Positions 43,490 through 54,125 are shown, counted from the first letter of the stretch. The stretch: DNA of 64,000 nucleotides from Branchiostoma floridae (GCF_000003815.2 NC_049980.1:5343606-5407605); one strand, 5' to 3'. Numbers and translations are program-made. Notes: generated by a model from the sequence alone, not told the origin.

Positions 43490-44097
43490 CTGAAAAAATG
43501 ATAAATCATATTTATATAACTTTACAACAGAAAATTATAACCGTATACATTGTATGATAAAGAATAGTTCTGAAAGTCTGACATTAAATGTTCCACTATT
43601 ATACCACCTTAACTGTTGCTACACAGTTTTTAAGTTAGAGCAGCAGATACAGTATTCGACCTATTTTACCCGTCTAAACATCTCGAATTCAAATTACTGC
43701 GATTAAATTTGAAAGCGTAGTAGGGCGTACACATACAAGAAGCTTATTAAACCATGGTTGGTCTGGGGTACAATCTACCAAGTTATAATTCATAGAAAAA
43801 TTGTGGTCCTCTAGTGAAGGTCAACTGAACTATAGCCGACAGTCAATTAAAATATTTTAGCTCATTTATACGCAGACTGGGCAAACTTCACAGTACGACC
43901 CATATAATCGAAATGCCGGCTCAATCTTCCATTATATGTATCACAACTTCTTCCTCGCCCGCTTTTACTACCATAAAAAAATTAGCACATTTTTAAATTT
44001 AATTTGCCCACCTTATGACCGTCAGGTCGCGGATGGATACTGTGTGCTGTGTTTGCATTTCGTGAGGACAATATAGATTAGTCAAAAGTTGTCTTAC

Positions 44098-44307
44098 TTC
44101 CGCTTGTGCCTGTGGCGGTGCATGTAGGAACAGGTTCACTCCATGTTCCGTCAGCTTGGCACCTTCTGATAGTAGTGGTGCTGATTTGGTATCCCGAGTT
44201 ACAGGTAAACGTGACCACCTGCTGAAAGAAGTACGGTCCGGCAGATGGGTTCAGCACTCCGTTAGTTGGAGCCGTCAACGCCGGGCATTCTATGCCTGAA
44301 CTTGTGC
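44098..44307 (-). CDS. Gene C exon 20: sushi domain 15 with linkers
   Basis: 210-bp phase 1-1 exon. A GTSSGI linker precedes ECPALTAPTNG, and ATGTSG follows the final PTCT. Four cysteines and Trp present. A second in-frame acceptor (TTCAG) lies 12 bases into the exon. Confidence 0.87.
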
Positions 44308-45229
44308 CTGAAAAATAGTGAACTGTTCTCAAAACATAGCCTTCTTGGCAAACCTTCTTCTTAATCTTCTCGACTCAAAACATAACCTTGCCAGTAGAAG
44401 TAACCCTAGTCCCCTTTGTAAAATGGCTTCAAGCGAAGGTCAACTGAACTGCAGCCGACTTACTGACTCAGTTGCAATATTCGAGCTCATTTATGTGCGG
44501 ACTGGGCAAACTTTACAACACAAACCATATGGTCTAAATACTGGCTTAATCTTCCACTATATCTTAGTTCATGGGCCAGGACTCCAAATTTCACATATCA
44601 TTACCCTCCGGCATGGGGGTTACCAGGACTCCACATATGTGACACCGTTAAATAAACAGAACGCATGGATGCAGGGCGATCATTTAAAATTTCATGTGCA
44701 GGGAATGATACGTACGATAAGTCTAACTCATCAGGCAAGGCCCAATAGGTCATGTGAATAAATGAACGATATTGGAAAATATAGTATATATTTTTGTCGT
44801 GAAAATCACTAAAAAAATCTCATTTTTGGCGGTCATAATTTTGTGTTGAATCATGATATCGATAATCGATTGATATTCTTATAATCCTCGTAGCAGGGTC
44901 TACTAGCCTGTAAATTTTCATGGAAAAATATTGATGTTTTTTTTTGGCCCCTCCCCCTAGTTTAAAACACGAAATTTCCAGATCATCTATAGGTGGTGAT
45001 AGGTTTGAAGGCCGGTAGAAAGCTACCATACCAGAATGGCTATTACATCAAAATACATGCCACAGGCCTTCTACTATTCAAAAATAACAAGAAGAATTTG
45101 CCACCCCGTAGGTAATGATTTTTCCTCTGGCCCATGGGCTATGTATCATTACATGTATGCGGATAGACACTGCGTTCTGCGTTTGCATTTTGTGAGAACT
45201 ATAGATTGGTCAAACGTTGTCTTACTTCT

Positions 45230-45260
45230 GCATGTTGGGACAGGATCACTCAGCAACACA
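45230..45260 (-). pseudogene. Tiny sushi exon 3' remnant
   Basis: Only the donor and last ~20 coding bases of a sushi exon remain (CTTACTTCTGCATGTTGGGACAG on plus), followed by intron sequence that recurs at 46700-46770. Confidence 0.7.
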
Positions 45261-45345
45261 TCTCCAGTGTTTCTATATTGAATTTTAATTTACCTGAATC
45301 CAATAGTACAGTCTAATGGTGGTATGAGACTTTAAGGTAACTTAC

Positions 45346-45543
45346 TTGTGCATGTTGGGACAGCACTACTCCATGTTCCGTCAGCTCGGCACCTACTGGT
45401 AGAAGTACCGCTGAGTTGGTATCCCGTGTTACAGGTGAATGTGACCTCCTGCTGGGAGGTGTACGGTCCGGCAGATGGATTCAGCGCTCCGTTAGTTGGG
45501 GCCGTCAACGCCGGGCATTGTGTGCCTGAACCTGTACCGGAAC
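45346..45543 (-). CDS. Gene C exon 19: sushi domain 14 with GSGT linker
   Basis: 198-bp phase 1-1 exon. GSGTGSGTQ leads into CPALTAPTNG; SQQEVTFTCNTGY; VPTCT. Three AG acceptors in frame (0, +12, +18) could give three linker lengths. The polypyrimidine tract upstream is weak, so the exact start is uncertain. Confidence 0.82.
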
Positions 45544-46778
45544 CTGTGGAACCCATGAATATATTGAGAGGACTTCATTGTGTAAAGATTCTATATTTTG
45601 AAATAGTTCGCATTCGCTCATTGCAAACAATAGAACAAATATCGTAATTCCGAAGATAACATATAAATATACTTTGTTACAGCTTTCATTGTTTTCATTC
45701 TAATGTATTTTTGCATCTCACATCTGGCTTTCTTATAACCAAACTGCTAGTTTACAAGCCTTAAATATACAAGGAGACCTTATTGGAAATAAGAAATACC
45801 TAATAGTATAAACTTTTAAAAATTTTGTTAATATGTTTCTGAAGGTTGTGTAGGTACTCTTGACGCAAGCTCTTGACCTCCTGCTACATTCTTAGACCTC
45901 GAGCAAGATTGACTGAGACTGTTTGATTGTTCAAATAAAAATGTCAGTGAGTAATTGGTTGACTGACTGTTCCAGGCTTATAAGTTATATACGTGTTGAT
46001 AGCCATTCATAGATCAGCTTTAGATCTTTATTTATTAAATTATTGGGTTTGCAGCTAATATTGGGTGCCAACACATATACATACATGTATAGTTCTCGTA
46101 GAATACACATTACTAACTCAAATGGTTGACGTATACTTCAAATGAAACAACAAGATTAAGCCTAAAGACAAACCGTCTTCAGTAGAACATAAGTTAAGCT
46201 TGATACGTAGGTTTGGAACTTGGGGGTCAGAGGTCTAGTCTACATACATGTAACTATTATTAAGTAACAGATTAAAAGCTACAGTATAGATTGGTCTGAG
46301 TGGTGTAAGTGAATAACCGTTTTCTGGAGGAATTGTAGATTTCTAGGACAGAAAATACTTGTTTATTAATGCATATTTGTCACGTCTTGCATTACTTCGA
46401 GAGTGTTCTCTATAAGAATCCGAAACCAAAACAGGGTATCAAAGGGATGTTTTAGTTGGATGACAAATTCCCTTTCATCAGTCCCACCTGATATGAAAAA
46501 AAAATTGAGATTAAAGCTTGTGCATTACTGTTATTAAGATGCCTTAGATGTTCCGCATTACAAGCGATTGTCGGACGAGTACGTTTCTTTGTCCTGAGTG
46601 CTGCGGTCAGGCCTTTGCCTCTAGCAGAGTTTGAAATTCAATAACTATCGTTTTATAATTGTATCCGTTAGGATAGGAATACGATAGAAAGCAACACCAG
46701 TGTTTCTATATTGGATTTCAATTTACCTGAATCCAATGGTACGGTCTAATAGTGGTATGAGACCTTCAGAAAACTTAC

Positions 46779-46958
46779 TTGTGCATGTTGGGGCATTATC
46801 ACTCCATGTTCCGTCAGCTTGACATGTCAAAGTAGAGACTCCGTTCAGTTGGTATCCGGTGTCACACGTGAACGTGATCATGTCCGTGTAGAAGTTCGAT
46901 CCGGAAGCGGGTGTCCGCACTCCGTTAGCGGTGGCCGTCAACACGGGGCATTGTCTTC
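46779..46958 (-). CDS. Gene C exon 18: sushi domain 13
   Basis: 180-bp phase 1-1 exon: RQCPVLTATANG, GSNFYTDMITFTC, CDTGYQLNGVST, APTCT. The usual TAPTNG reads TATANG. Confidence 0.9.
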
Positions 46959-47201
46959 CTAAAATGGGTAAACAGTCTTAAGTTAAACAGAACCTTTAAC
47001 GCTTCTAAGACCTGGACTCAAGTCAACATTTATGTAGTAGAACGTCTGAATAACTAATCATACTAGGAACAAAAAAAAACAAAAAAATTGAGGACTTTTG
47101 CTAGAAATAATCTTGCACGAAGCTTGTAACAAATGTCTAAGTTCATGGCAACATAACCGGCTAGGAATTGCTAGTATCACTTTTTGTGAAACTTTTCTTA
47201 C

Positions 47202-47381
47202 GTCCGCATGTTGGGATAGTGTTGCTCCATGTTCCGTCAGCTCGGCAGGTCAAAGGGGAGACTCCGCTCAGTACGTATCCTGAGTTACAGCTGAACGTGA
47301 TCGTGTTCGTGTAGAAGTTCGATCTGGTTGTGGGTGTCCGCGCTCCGTTAGCTGGGGCCGTCAATGGCGGACACTCTCTGG
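47202..47381 (-). CDS. Gene C exon 17: sushi domain 12
   Basis: 180-bp phase 1-1 exon: RECPPLTAPANG, RSNFYTNTITFSC, CNSGYVLSGVSP, IPTCG. Canonical splice sites. Confidence 0.91.
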
Positions 47382-47942
47382 CTGCAATGGGGGGCATTAT
47401 TTTGATCAAAAACCTACTATATATTAATATAATGGTGTTTGGAGTAACATTTCGTTCAAATGGAAAGCAGCTTTCGTGTAATGAGACAGAATGCCCGTAT
47501 GAAGTTAGCATTTGACACTTTGAAACACTAAGAAGACTAGTCAAAGGTAGTAATAACAGATGATAGAAGCCCCAATAGCACACACAAAAATGTTCGCCAG
47601 CAGAAAACGTAGTCAGAGATGCTAGTGGCTTTTGTGTTAGCTATAAAGACATCCCATCAGCTTTTAAGTCCTTTGACTCCTACTCTTTAATGCCAAAAGA
47701 GAAAAGAAACTGTCATTTTCCCTTATTTTGCTGGATCATGTGGCGGTAATACATATTACCGAATTATAACTCGGACATGGAAACTTTAGCACTTTGTTTT
47801 GCGTACCATGGACATGATTGGCCATGATGCTGTTTCCCATATGCATGACCATGATAAATCAATGAGATACTGACAGAAATCTAACAAGCTTTCCAATTTT
47901 GAAATGATAAAGCGGAGTTGATAGATTAGCAACAATTGACCC

Positions 47943-48244
47943 ATTGAACTAGTTAAACTGTAATATCCAACACACAATTTGGACTCACGTACCCAACTTT
48001 TCGACAGAACAGCACCAGTCTTTGTCAAGGAATGAACAATCCACTGCTGTCGTGACGTCACGTTATGCAAATAGAACACGTGACTCAGTAAGCAGTGGAT
48101 CATAGGTTGCAGGACTCGAAGTCTATGGCGCCCACCGTCACAACAGCAGTGGGTTGTTCATTCCTTGACAAAGACTTGTCCTGTTCAGTCGAAAATTTGT
48201 AAAAAAGAATTTTTGTTGGATATTACAGTTTTACTAGTTCAATA
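47943..48244. mobile_element. Foldback element, arms about 140 bp
   Basis: ATTGAACTAGTTAAACTGTAATATCCAAC-type left end mirrors GTTGGATATTACAGTTTTAC plus CTAGTTCAAT on the right; CAAGGAATGAACAA mirrors TTGTTCATTCCTTG. The loop holds CGTGACGTCACG, ATGCAAAT and CACGTG. Confidence 0.88.
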
Positions 48245-48449
48245 ATGACTTCTACCAACACAGATGATCTTTCATGTTTAAATTAACAACTGACCCATTT
48301 TGTGGATAGATTTAGTTTCTTTGTTACACAATGTTCTCTATCTTCATGTCTACCCTGTACCCCCTCCCCACAAGACCTGGAGGTCAAGGGAGTAGGTAGG
48401 TAGGTAATGTTGATGAGTAACGTGCATGTTTAGTTACTGTCGACCTTAC

Positions 48450-48632
48450 GTGTGCATGTTGGAACAGGGTTGCTCCATCTCTCGTCAGCTTGGCACGTCG
48501 TGGTAGCAGCGCCGGTCAGTACGTATCCCGTGTTACAGGAGAAGGTGACCACCGTCTGGTTGGAGGTTACACCGGTTGGACTCAGCGCGCCGTTGATTGG
48601 GTTGGGCAATGCCGGGCATTGCAGCTGTCTGC
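48450..48632 (-). CDS. Gene C exon 16: sushi domain 11
   Basis: 183-bp phase 1-1 exon: RQLQCPALPNPINGA, GVTSNQTVVTFSC, CNTGYVLTGAAT, VPTCT. Longer N-terminus than usual and a NQT sequon. Confidence 0.91.
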
Positions 48633-48959
48633 CTGAAATTGCGTATTGGCTTTGGTAAATACCCTTAATTTCTTGCAAAAACATTGTTAGCCGACGTTAT
48701 AACTTTTGAATGATGGAACACTTCCATGTACGGCCTATGGATAAAACAAATTATGTCTCCTTTTAGGTAAAGGTACTCTCATAGCTTTTTAAGGCCTTAG
48801 GGGCAGTGAGTTAAATTTTGTCTACTGTGACTAAGTTTACTGTCTGAATATTGTTTGTAGACGCCACGCATCAACTCATGATGCATGCGAACGATTGATT
48901 GTGTCTATGACACTTTTTAGAGGCGTCGAGTTCAAACCTCTCCTTCCATCGTATTTTAC

Positions 48960-49125
48960 CTCCCAAACCTAAATCAAGTACCCATTTTTACACCTGGGGG
49001 GTAAGTAAGGAAATTCATGTTAATTGTCTTTTCCGAGAGTACAGGATAATTGGCATGATACAGTTTGAACCAAATCGACCTCTGGCTTACGGTTCAAACA
49101 CCTTGACTGTTACACTACACTACCT
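48960..49125 (-). mobile_element. Degraded SINE
   Basis: TCAAGTACCCATTTTTACAC and the AATTGTCTTTTCCGAGAGTACAG region match the tail and body of the copy at 36530-36665. Confidence 0.55.
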
Positions 49126-49352
49126 TTTCTGTTACTTTTTTCGAAATCTTGCTAGGTTGAATAAATGGCCAGGTTTAGTGACTAGAATTTATGTGAAAAA
49201 AGAATCCGACCATCACGCGGCTTTTCCGCCCCCGACATTATGGGGAGGGCATGTCAGATCTGGTAGCAGTAATCAGTAAAAAGAATAAAAAAATTCGTCC
49301 ACTGTGGCTTATTGTATTTGTATATGTAAAAGGCACACATTCTAAAACTCAC

Positions 49353-49460
49353 CACATGTATTGCCCAAGTATCCACTGGCACATCGGCAGCGGAAGGAAG
49401 TAACCGTAGGAAAACATTGTCCTCCATTTTCACACAGGTTAGGGCTACATGGATCACCAA
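49353..49460 (-). CDS. Gene C exon 15: EGF-like domain
   Basis: 108-bp phase 1-1 exon (acceptor TTTTACAG, donor GTGAGT): GDPCSPNLCENGGQC, SFRCRCASGYLGNTC. Six cysteines with Notch-type spacing; lacks the D-x-E/N calcium signature at its start. Confidence 0.92.
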
Positions 49461-49555
49461 CTGTAAAAAAAAATGTAACGGAGCAAATAAGCGATTCACT
49501 TATTGCTTATATTGTTGGCTAATATCTAACACAACATCATATGTAGGAGACACGC

Positions 49556-49957
49556 TATACACCTTTCTCACGCGGCGGCCATGATAGATCCAAGAAGAGG
49601 TCAATGAGGCAAACAGACAAACCTTATTTCTAAAATCAGGTCCCATTTAGTTTTCCCCCAAACCACACAAATTTTCATGATATAAGATGGAATAATAAAT
49701 ATTACATGAAGTGTTATGCACCGAAAAATGTAGCAATTTAGAGTAGTGTAGACTGACCCCATAGTCCATTAAGAGATGCAAAATAAAAATATAATAATGC
49801 AAATTTTTAACGAATTTGCAGCCATTCACTTATTGGTCGATTTCCTAATTGGCAGGCTACCATTGGTCGAACTGCTAATTATGATGGACAGCCTTTTGTT
49901 TGCCACATTGAACTCGTTTTAGATCTATCATGGCCGCCGCGTGAGAAAGGTGTATAC
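49556..49957. mobile_element. MITE with 38-bp terminal inverted repeats
   Basis: TATACACCTTTCTCACGCGG and CGGCCATGATAGATC at the left, exact reverse complements at the right (GATCTATCATGGCCG, CCGCGTGAGAAAGGTGTATA). The body matches 29700-29995. Confidence 0.9.
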
Positions 49958-50108
49958 CGTATTGAAGTTAAACAATAGAAAATTATATGATATGTAGCAA
50001 ACAACAATAATAGGAAAACATCACTGGACAAGTCAATCATCTGCAACGATCAACCGCTAATGTATGGTGACCTCGTAGACAACTCTTGCTTGGATATTCA
50101 GTGCCCAG

Positions 50109-50727
50109 CCAAGTAGTGTCTTTTTACCTTCCCATCATGCAATGTGTGCATACATTAATATCACTAGCCAGGGAATTGTGCCATGTAATATCATTGTGCC
50201 CAAACTTCACCAAACAGCAGTGTTTTTCTGAAAATACTATTGATTGATGATATTATACTACTTGTGCATCAGAAAAACACAAATGCGCCAAAAAGCACCC
50301 ATGGGAAAGTAAAGAAAATGATGTTTGTTGTATTGTTTTTGTAATAATTGTTGACAAATATCATTTTCTTTACTTTCCCATGGGTGCTTTTCTGAAAATA
50401 CTATTGATTGATGATATTATACTACTTGTGCATCGGAAAAGCACAAATGAACCAAAAAGCACCCATGGAAAAGCAAAGAAAATGATATTTGTTGAGTTGT
50501 TTTTGTAATAATTGTTGACAAATATGCTTTTCTTTACTTTCCCATGGGTGCTTTTTGGTGCATTTGTGTTTTTCTGATGCACAAGTAGTATGATATTATC
50601 AATCAATAGTATTTTCAGAAAAACACTGCTGTTTGGGCACAATGATATTACATGGCACAATTCCCTGGCTAGTGATATTAATGTATGCACACATTGCATG
50701 ATGGGAAGGTAAAAAGACACTACTTGG
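50109..50727. mobile_element. Large foldback element (619 bp)
   Basis: Starts CCAAGTAGTGTCTTTTTACC and ends with its reverse complement. Arms extend over 200 bp (CAATTCCCTGGCTAGTGATA and mirror). The centre has two direct copies of a block with GAAAATACTATTGATTGATG and CTTTACTTTCCCATGGGTGC, themselves partly inverted. Confidence 0.9.
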
Positions 50728-50976
50728 TGTCCAGCACAAGACGTCCAGTTAGCTCTAGAAAATCTTTAAGACTTTTGAGCACTTCAAAGTCTTGGTCTTA
50801 TGAGATGATCTTTAGGATGATTCTTGTTTTGATGTGGTTCTTTGGTGACCATTTGTATCACTTCTTACGTAGGTACTGCAATGGAGACGTGTCTCAAGAA
50901 GTTCACTCAACAATAATCGCGACATTTGAATTTCATTTCTCTAGATGGCCAAATATCGACGTGTGCATTATCTTAC

Positions 50977-51159
50977 CTATGCAAATGGGAGTATTGGTAT
51001 TGCTCCAGGTTCCGGTCGTGCCGGTTCTCTGGCATGTGATGGAGGTTGTACCGACCAGTGTGTGGCCGTCAGAACAGCTGTAATCCACCCGCCCACCCTC
51101 GTATAACGTGCCTTGCCGGGTACCAGATGCTGGTGCAGGGGGATCTCCACAGTAAACAC
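50977..51159 (-). CDS. Gene C exon 14: divergent sushi domain
   Basis: 183-bp phase 1-1 exon in a frame without a useful ATG: VYCGDPPAPASGTRQGTLY, then VDYSCSDGHTLVG, TSITCQRTG, TGTWSNTNTPICI. The CGDP-P-SG start is the common metazoan sushi type, unlike the CP-LTAPTNG type of every other sushi exon here. It directly follows the vWA domain. Confidence 0.88.
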   Translation of the reverse strand: MFTVEIPLHQHLVPGKARYTRVGGWITAVLTATHWSVQPPSHAREPARPEPGAIPILPFA

Positions 51160-51712
51160 CTGGGATGACAAATTACCAATGCTTATTAATTAGCTGAAGT
51201 GTTCATACACTGACGTTTGAATAATTACAAAATCCTTACACCAAAAAGCCAGTGACAATGTCCCCTACAAAAATATGAAAATGTGTTGTAGTATATAGCA
51301 CATAATGGGTTATAGTATATAATGCATGTGCCTAAATTATTGAGTAGCTTAGTGTTAAAATGTGAAGGAATAGCTTAATGAATGTAAATATTCTACAATG
51401 ATTGTTTTTAGCTGTGTGTATTTTTGTTATCTAGTGATGCATAGGTGAATAAGGCATAAGGGTAAAATAATGTTGAAAATTGTAAAAGAATTACATAATT
51501 CCTTAAAGTAAACCTTATGGTGGTAGTAATTACAAAAATGTACTTGTGTATAGCAATAGTAATAAGTAACTAGCTTAAACAGTTTACAATGTTCTGTAAT
51601 TAATGATTATAAGATATTATAAGATGCATATGAAGAAATCATAACAAAAAAACTACCTGTGAGTGCATCAGTGTACATGTTTATACGACGATGACAACAT
51701 ACGAACACTTAC

Positions 51713-51986
51713 CTCTGCAAAACCACCCCTTCAACGATCTGATGGCCTGGGTGCGAGATGCTTGATCCGTAACTTGGAAAACCTTTCCATCATTTTCGGC
51801 AATTTGTTGAAGCGTGGCCCTGTCTATTCTATCCCCTATGCCGACGGCAAATACCGTAATGCCCTGGTGTCTGGAAGCAGTGGAGGCGTACGTGATGGGG
51901 TCAATGGACACTCCATCTGTGACGACTATCATCGCATCGGGGCGGTTTTCACGGTTTCCATTATCAATTTCAGTTGAAAAGGAGAT
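51713..51986 (-). CDS. Gene C exon 13: vWA domain, second half
   Basis: 274-bp exon, phase 0 at start, phase 1 at end (acceptor GTCGCAG, donor GTAAGT). ISFSTEIDNGNRENRPDAM, IVVTDGVS, then HQGITVFAVGIGD and ends GWFCR. It supplies the conserved TDG aspartate and the GV/IG strand of a vWA fold. Confidence 0.9.
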
Positions 51987-52062
51987 CTGCGACAAGAAAT
52001 AAGATTTGCCATTTGTCAGACGTAGCATAAACATCATTATTACTTTGGTGCTTTCCTTCGAC

Positions 52063-52532
52063 TTAGGCTTAGGTCCCAATTGCAAAAAGGGGCCCTGTCA
52101 GGCAGTTCACGGGCTGTTTTCTGGCACTTTGGGGTGTGCCCCCTGTGCGAGGCCCCGCGAAACACCTTGCGGCTTTTGGAGTACTTTTGGGCCGGACCGG
52201 GCACCGAGTTGAATTTGAGTCGGACTTGAAATGAAACCGGGAAACGGTAGCAAATAGATGCAGTGACCTAGCCGGAGGAAACACCGAGGGGTGCTCCTAG
52301 TTTCCAGCAGTTCTCCCAGACACATTGGATTCGGAGTCTGACATGGGGTACATCCCTACGGTGTACCGAACCGAAAGTGCGAAAAGGAACATAAAGGATC
52401 GAAAGGGAACGATAAGGAAAGTACCATTTCGTTCCTTTTCGGACTTTCGGTACTTTTCTTTTCGTTCCTTTTCGCACTTTTGGTACACCCCATCCCTGAC
52501 GGGCACTGGTGCAATTGGGACCTTAGCCTAAC
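52063..52532. mobile_element. MITE-B copy 2 with nested hairpin
   Basis: TTAGGCTTAGGTCCCAATTG and CAATTGGGACCTTAGCCTAA ends. Inserted in the intron that divides the gene C vWA domain. A second palindrome is nested at 52350-52492. Confidence 0.87.
52350..52492. repeat. Nested hairpin with GAAAAGGAAC words
   Basis: GGTGTACCGAACCGAAAGTG and AAAGTGCGAAAAGGAAC mirror GTTCCTTTTCGCACTTTTGG and TACACCCC. It interrupts MITE-B between its TACATCCCT and CATCCCTGAC words, an apparent short target duplication. Confidence 0.8.
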
Positions 52533-52677
52533 AGATGAATTCATCAACGTCAGAAATGAGGTGGGCGTCGAATAGAGCTGACAGTGTGTTGTTGTAAGAA
52601 ATAACTAGCCAAAAACAGGTCAGAGACACTTACTATTCATTATGTAGAGTGTAAGCAAATCAAAATGCTATTCGAAC

Positions 52678-52982
52678 CTGTCGAGCATAGTGGATTGCTC
52701 TTCCCGTGTAGGTGCCTCCACCGAGATATTCGATGCTGTCCACAGCATTGAGGATAGCAGCCTTGGTCTGGTGCTGGTTCAGATTAAAAGTCGTGTTCTG
52801 GGTGTCATCGTACTGCACCAGCCCTATGCGGGTGACACCGTCGCTGTCTATCAGCTCGTCGATGGTCTGCCTGGTGAAGCCCTTGACCTCTTCGAATGTC
52901 TGCCTTTCGTTGCCGAGATCAGCGCTGTCCAGGAGGAAGACGATGTCCCAGCCTTGCAGGTCCAGACGATCGCATGGAAGTG
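52678..52982 (-). CDS. Gene C exon 12: vWA domain, first half
   Basis: 305-bp exon, phase 1 start, phase 0 end. LPCDRLDLQGW, DIVFLLDSADLGNERQ, TRIGLVQYDD, GGGTYTGRAIHYARQ. The MIDAS position reads DSADL rather than DxSxS, so two metal-ligand serines are absent while the first Asp and the TYTG threonine remain. Donor is CAG/GTTCGA. MITE-A lies 38 bp upstream of the acceptor. Confidence 0.88.
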
Positions 52983-53020
52983 CTACCACCGAAAAGGTCA
53001 CAGAAGCGTCGATGAAGGTT

Positions 53021-53272
53021 AAAGTGCACTCTCACTACACCTGCGTCAAGCTTACGTCACCGCGGGGTTCGAAAGATACTCAACGAATTTCAGAGATAAA
53101 GAACTAATCATCTTACTCGTGTTTTTTCGTCTTCTAAGTCATACTTTAGCGTATTCCGCAATATTTAGATTATAAAGAAATCGGAACAAAACAAAACAAA
53201 AACAGTGACGCAGTGAACGAACCCCGCAAGCTTGACGCAAGTGCAGTGAGATACCACCTTTAGATACACCAA
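53021..53272. mobile_element. MITE-A copy 3
   Basis: AAAGTGCACTCTCACTACAC on the left and GTGCAGTGAGATACCACCTTT on the right, with CGCGGGGTTCG and CGAACCCCGC inside the arms. Confidence 0.82.
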
Positions 53273-53503
53273 AAAGTAATCACTCAGTTCTAAATTGATA
53301 TACGGTGAATGTTAGCTCTTGCGTGTAACTCAAACAACAGGAACTAATTGACTCATTTGCATCAATTTCGTCTTGACTTCGGAAAGCAGAAGATAGAGAC
53401 AGTTGGGAAAAGATTATTAACAGAGTAGTGAACAAATGAGATGACATAGAATGGTATTAAGAACAGCACATGGCACGGTATTATGATATTTCTAATGAAA
53501 TAC

Positions 53504-53626
53504 CTGCACAAGTGAATCCATTTCCGATGTAGCCCTCCGTGCAGTTACACGTAAATGACCCTGGTAGATTGGTGCAATCAGCAAACTGGTGGCATGGCCC
53601 TGGTACGGCAGCACACTCGTTGATAT
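53504..53626 (-). CDS. Gene C exon 11: calcium-binding EGF domain 2
   Basis: 123-bp phase 1-1 exon: with the G of the previous exon it reads DINECAAVPGPC, then CTNLPGSFTC and CTEGYIGNG, FTCA. DINEC and C-x-N-x4-F-x-C are the calcium-binding EGF and Asn-hydroxylation signatures. Confidence 0.93.
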
Positions 53627-54008
53627 CTGTTATAAACCAGTGAAAAGAACACACAAGCGGTATGTCAACTTGGTCGAAACCTTAAGTTTATGAACATAAA
53701 CTGATACGCTAATCATATTTGGGTATAATATATTGGTGAATTTAGTTTTGTATGGCTGTTTACTTGTCACTAAATTTATGTAATGACACTGGCCTTTGTG
53801 CCTGAAAGACAGTAGTGGTATCTCTCTCCATCTCATTCGATTATGTAGCTGTATGGACGGTTACTGTAAGAATTCCAGTTTATAGCAATGAGTTCATTGA
53901 TCACCGTATTAGAACCTAGTACCGAATATTTAAATTACAAACGAGTTATGAAATGTACTCCAAGAATCAAAGTTAATACTTCACAGTTTGTTGATGACTT
54001 CAACCAAC

Positions 54009-54125
54009 CTGCGCAGCTGAATCCATCTCCAGCATATCCACTGAAACAGGTACACTGGAACGAGCCGATAGTGTTTGTGCATGTAGCCAGACTATGACAC
54101 CTATTCCTTGTGCATTCATTGATAT
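54009..54125 (-). CDS. Gene C exon 10: calcium-binding EGF domain 1
   Basis: 117-bp phase 1-1 exon: (D)[32 protein letters not shown]. All six cysteines and calcium signature. Donor CAG/GTTGGT is weak. Confidence 0.93.

Noticed and set aside
50370..50720. 116-codon minus-strand frame rich in Ile/Ser/Phe
   Set aside because: It lies wholly inside the foldback element and is a product of its AT-rich arms.
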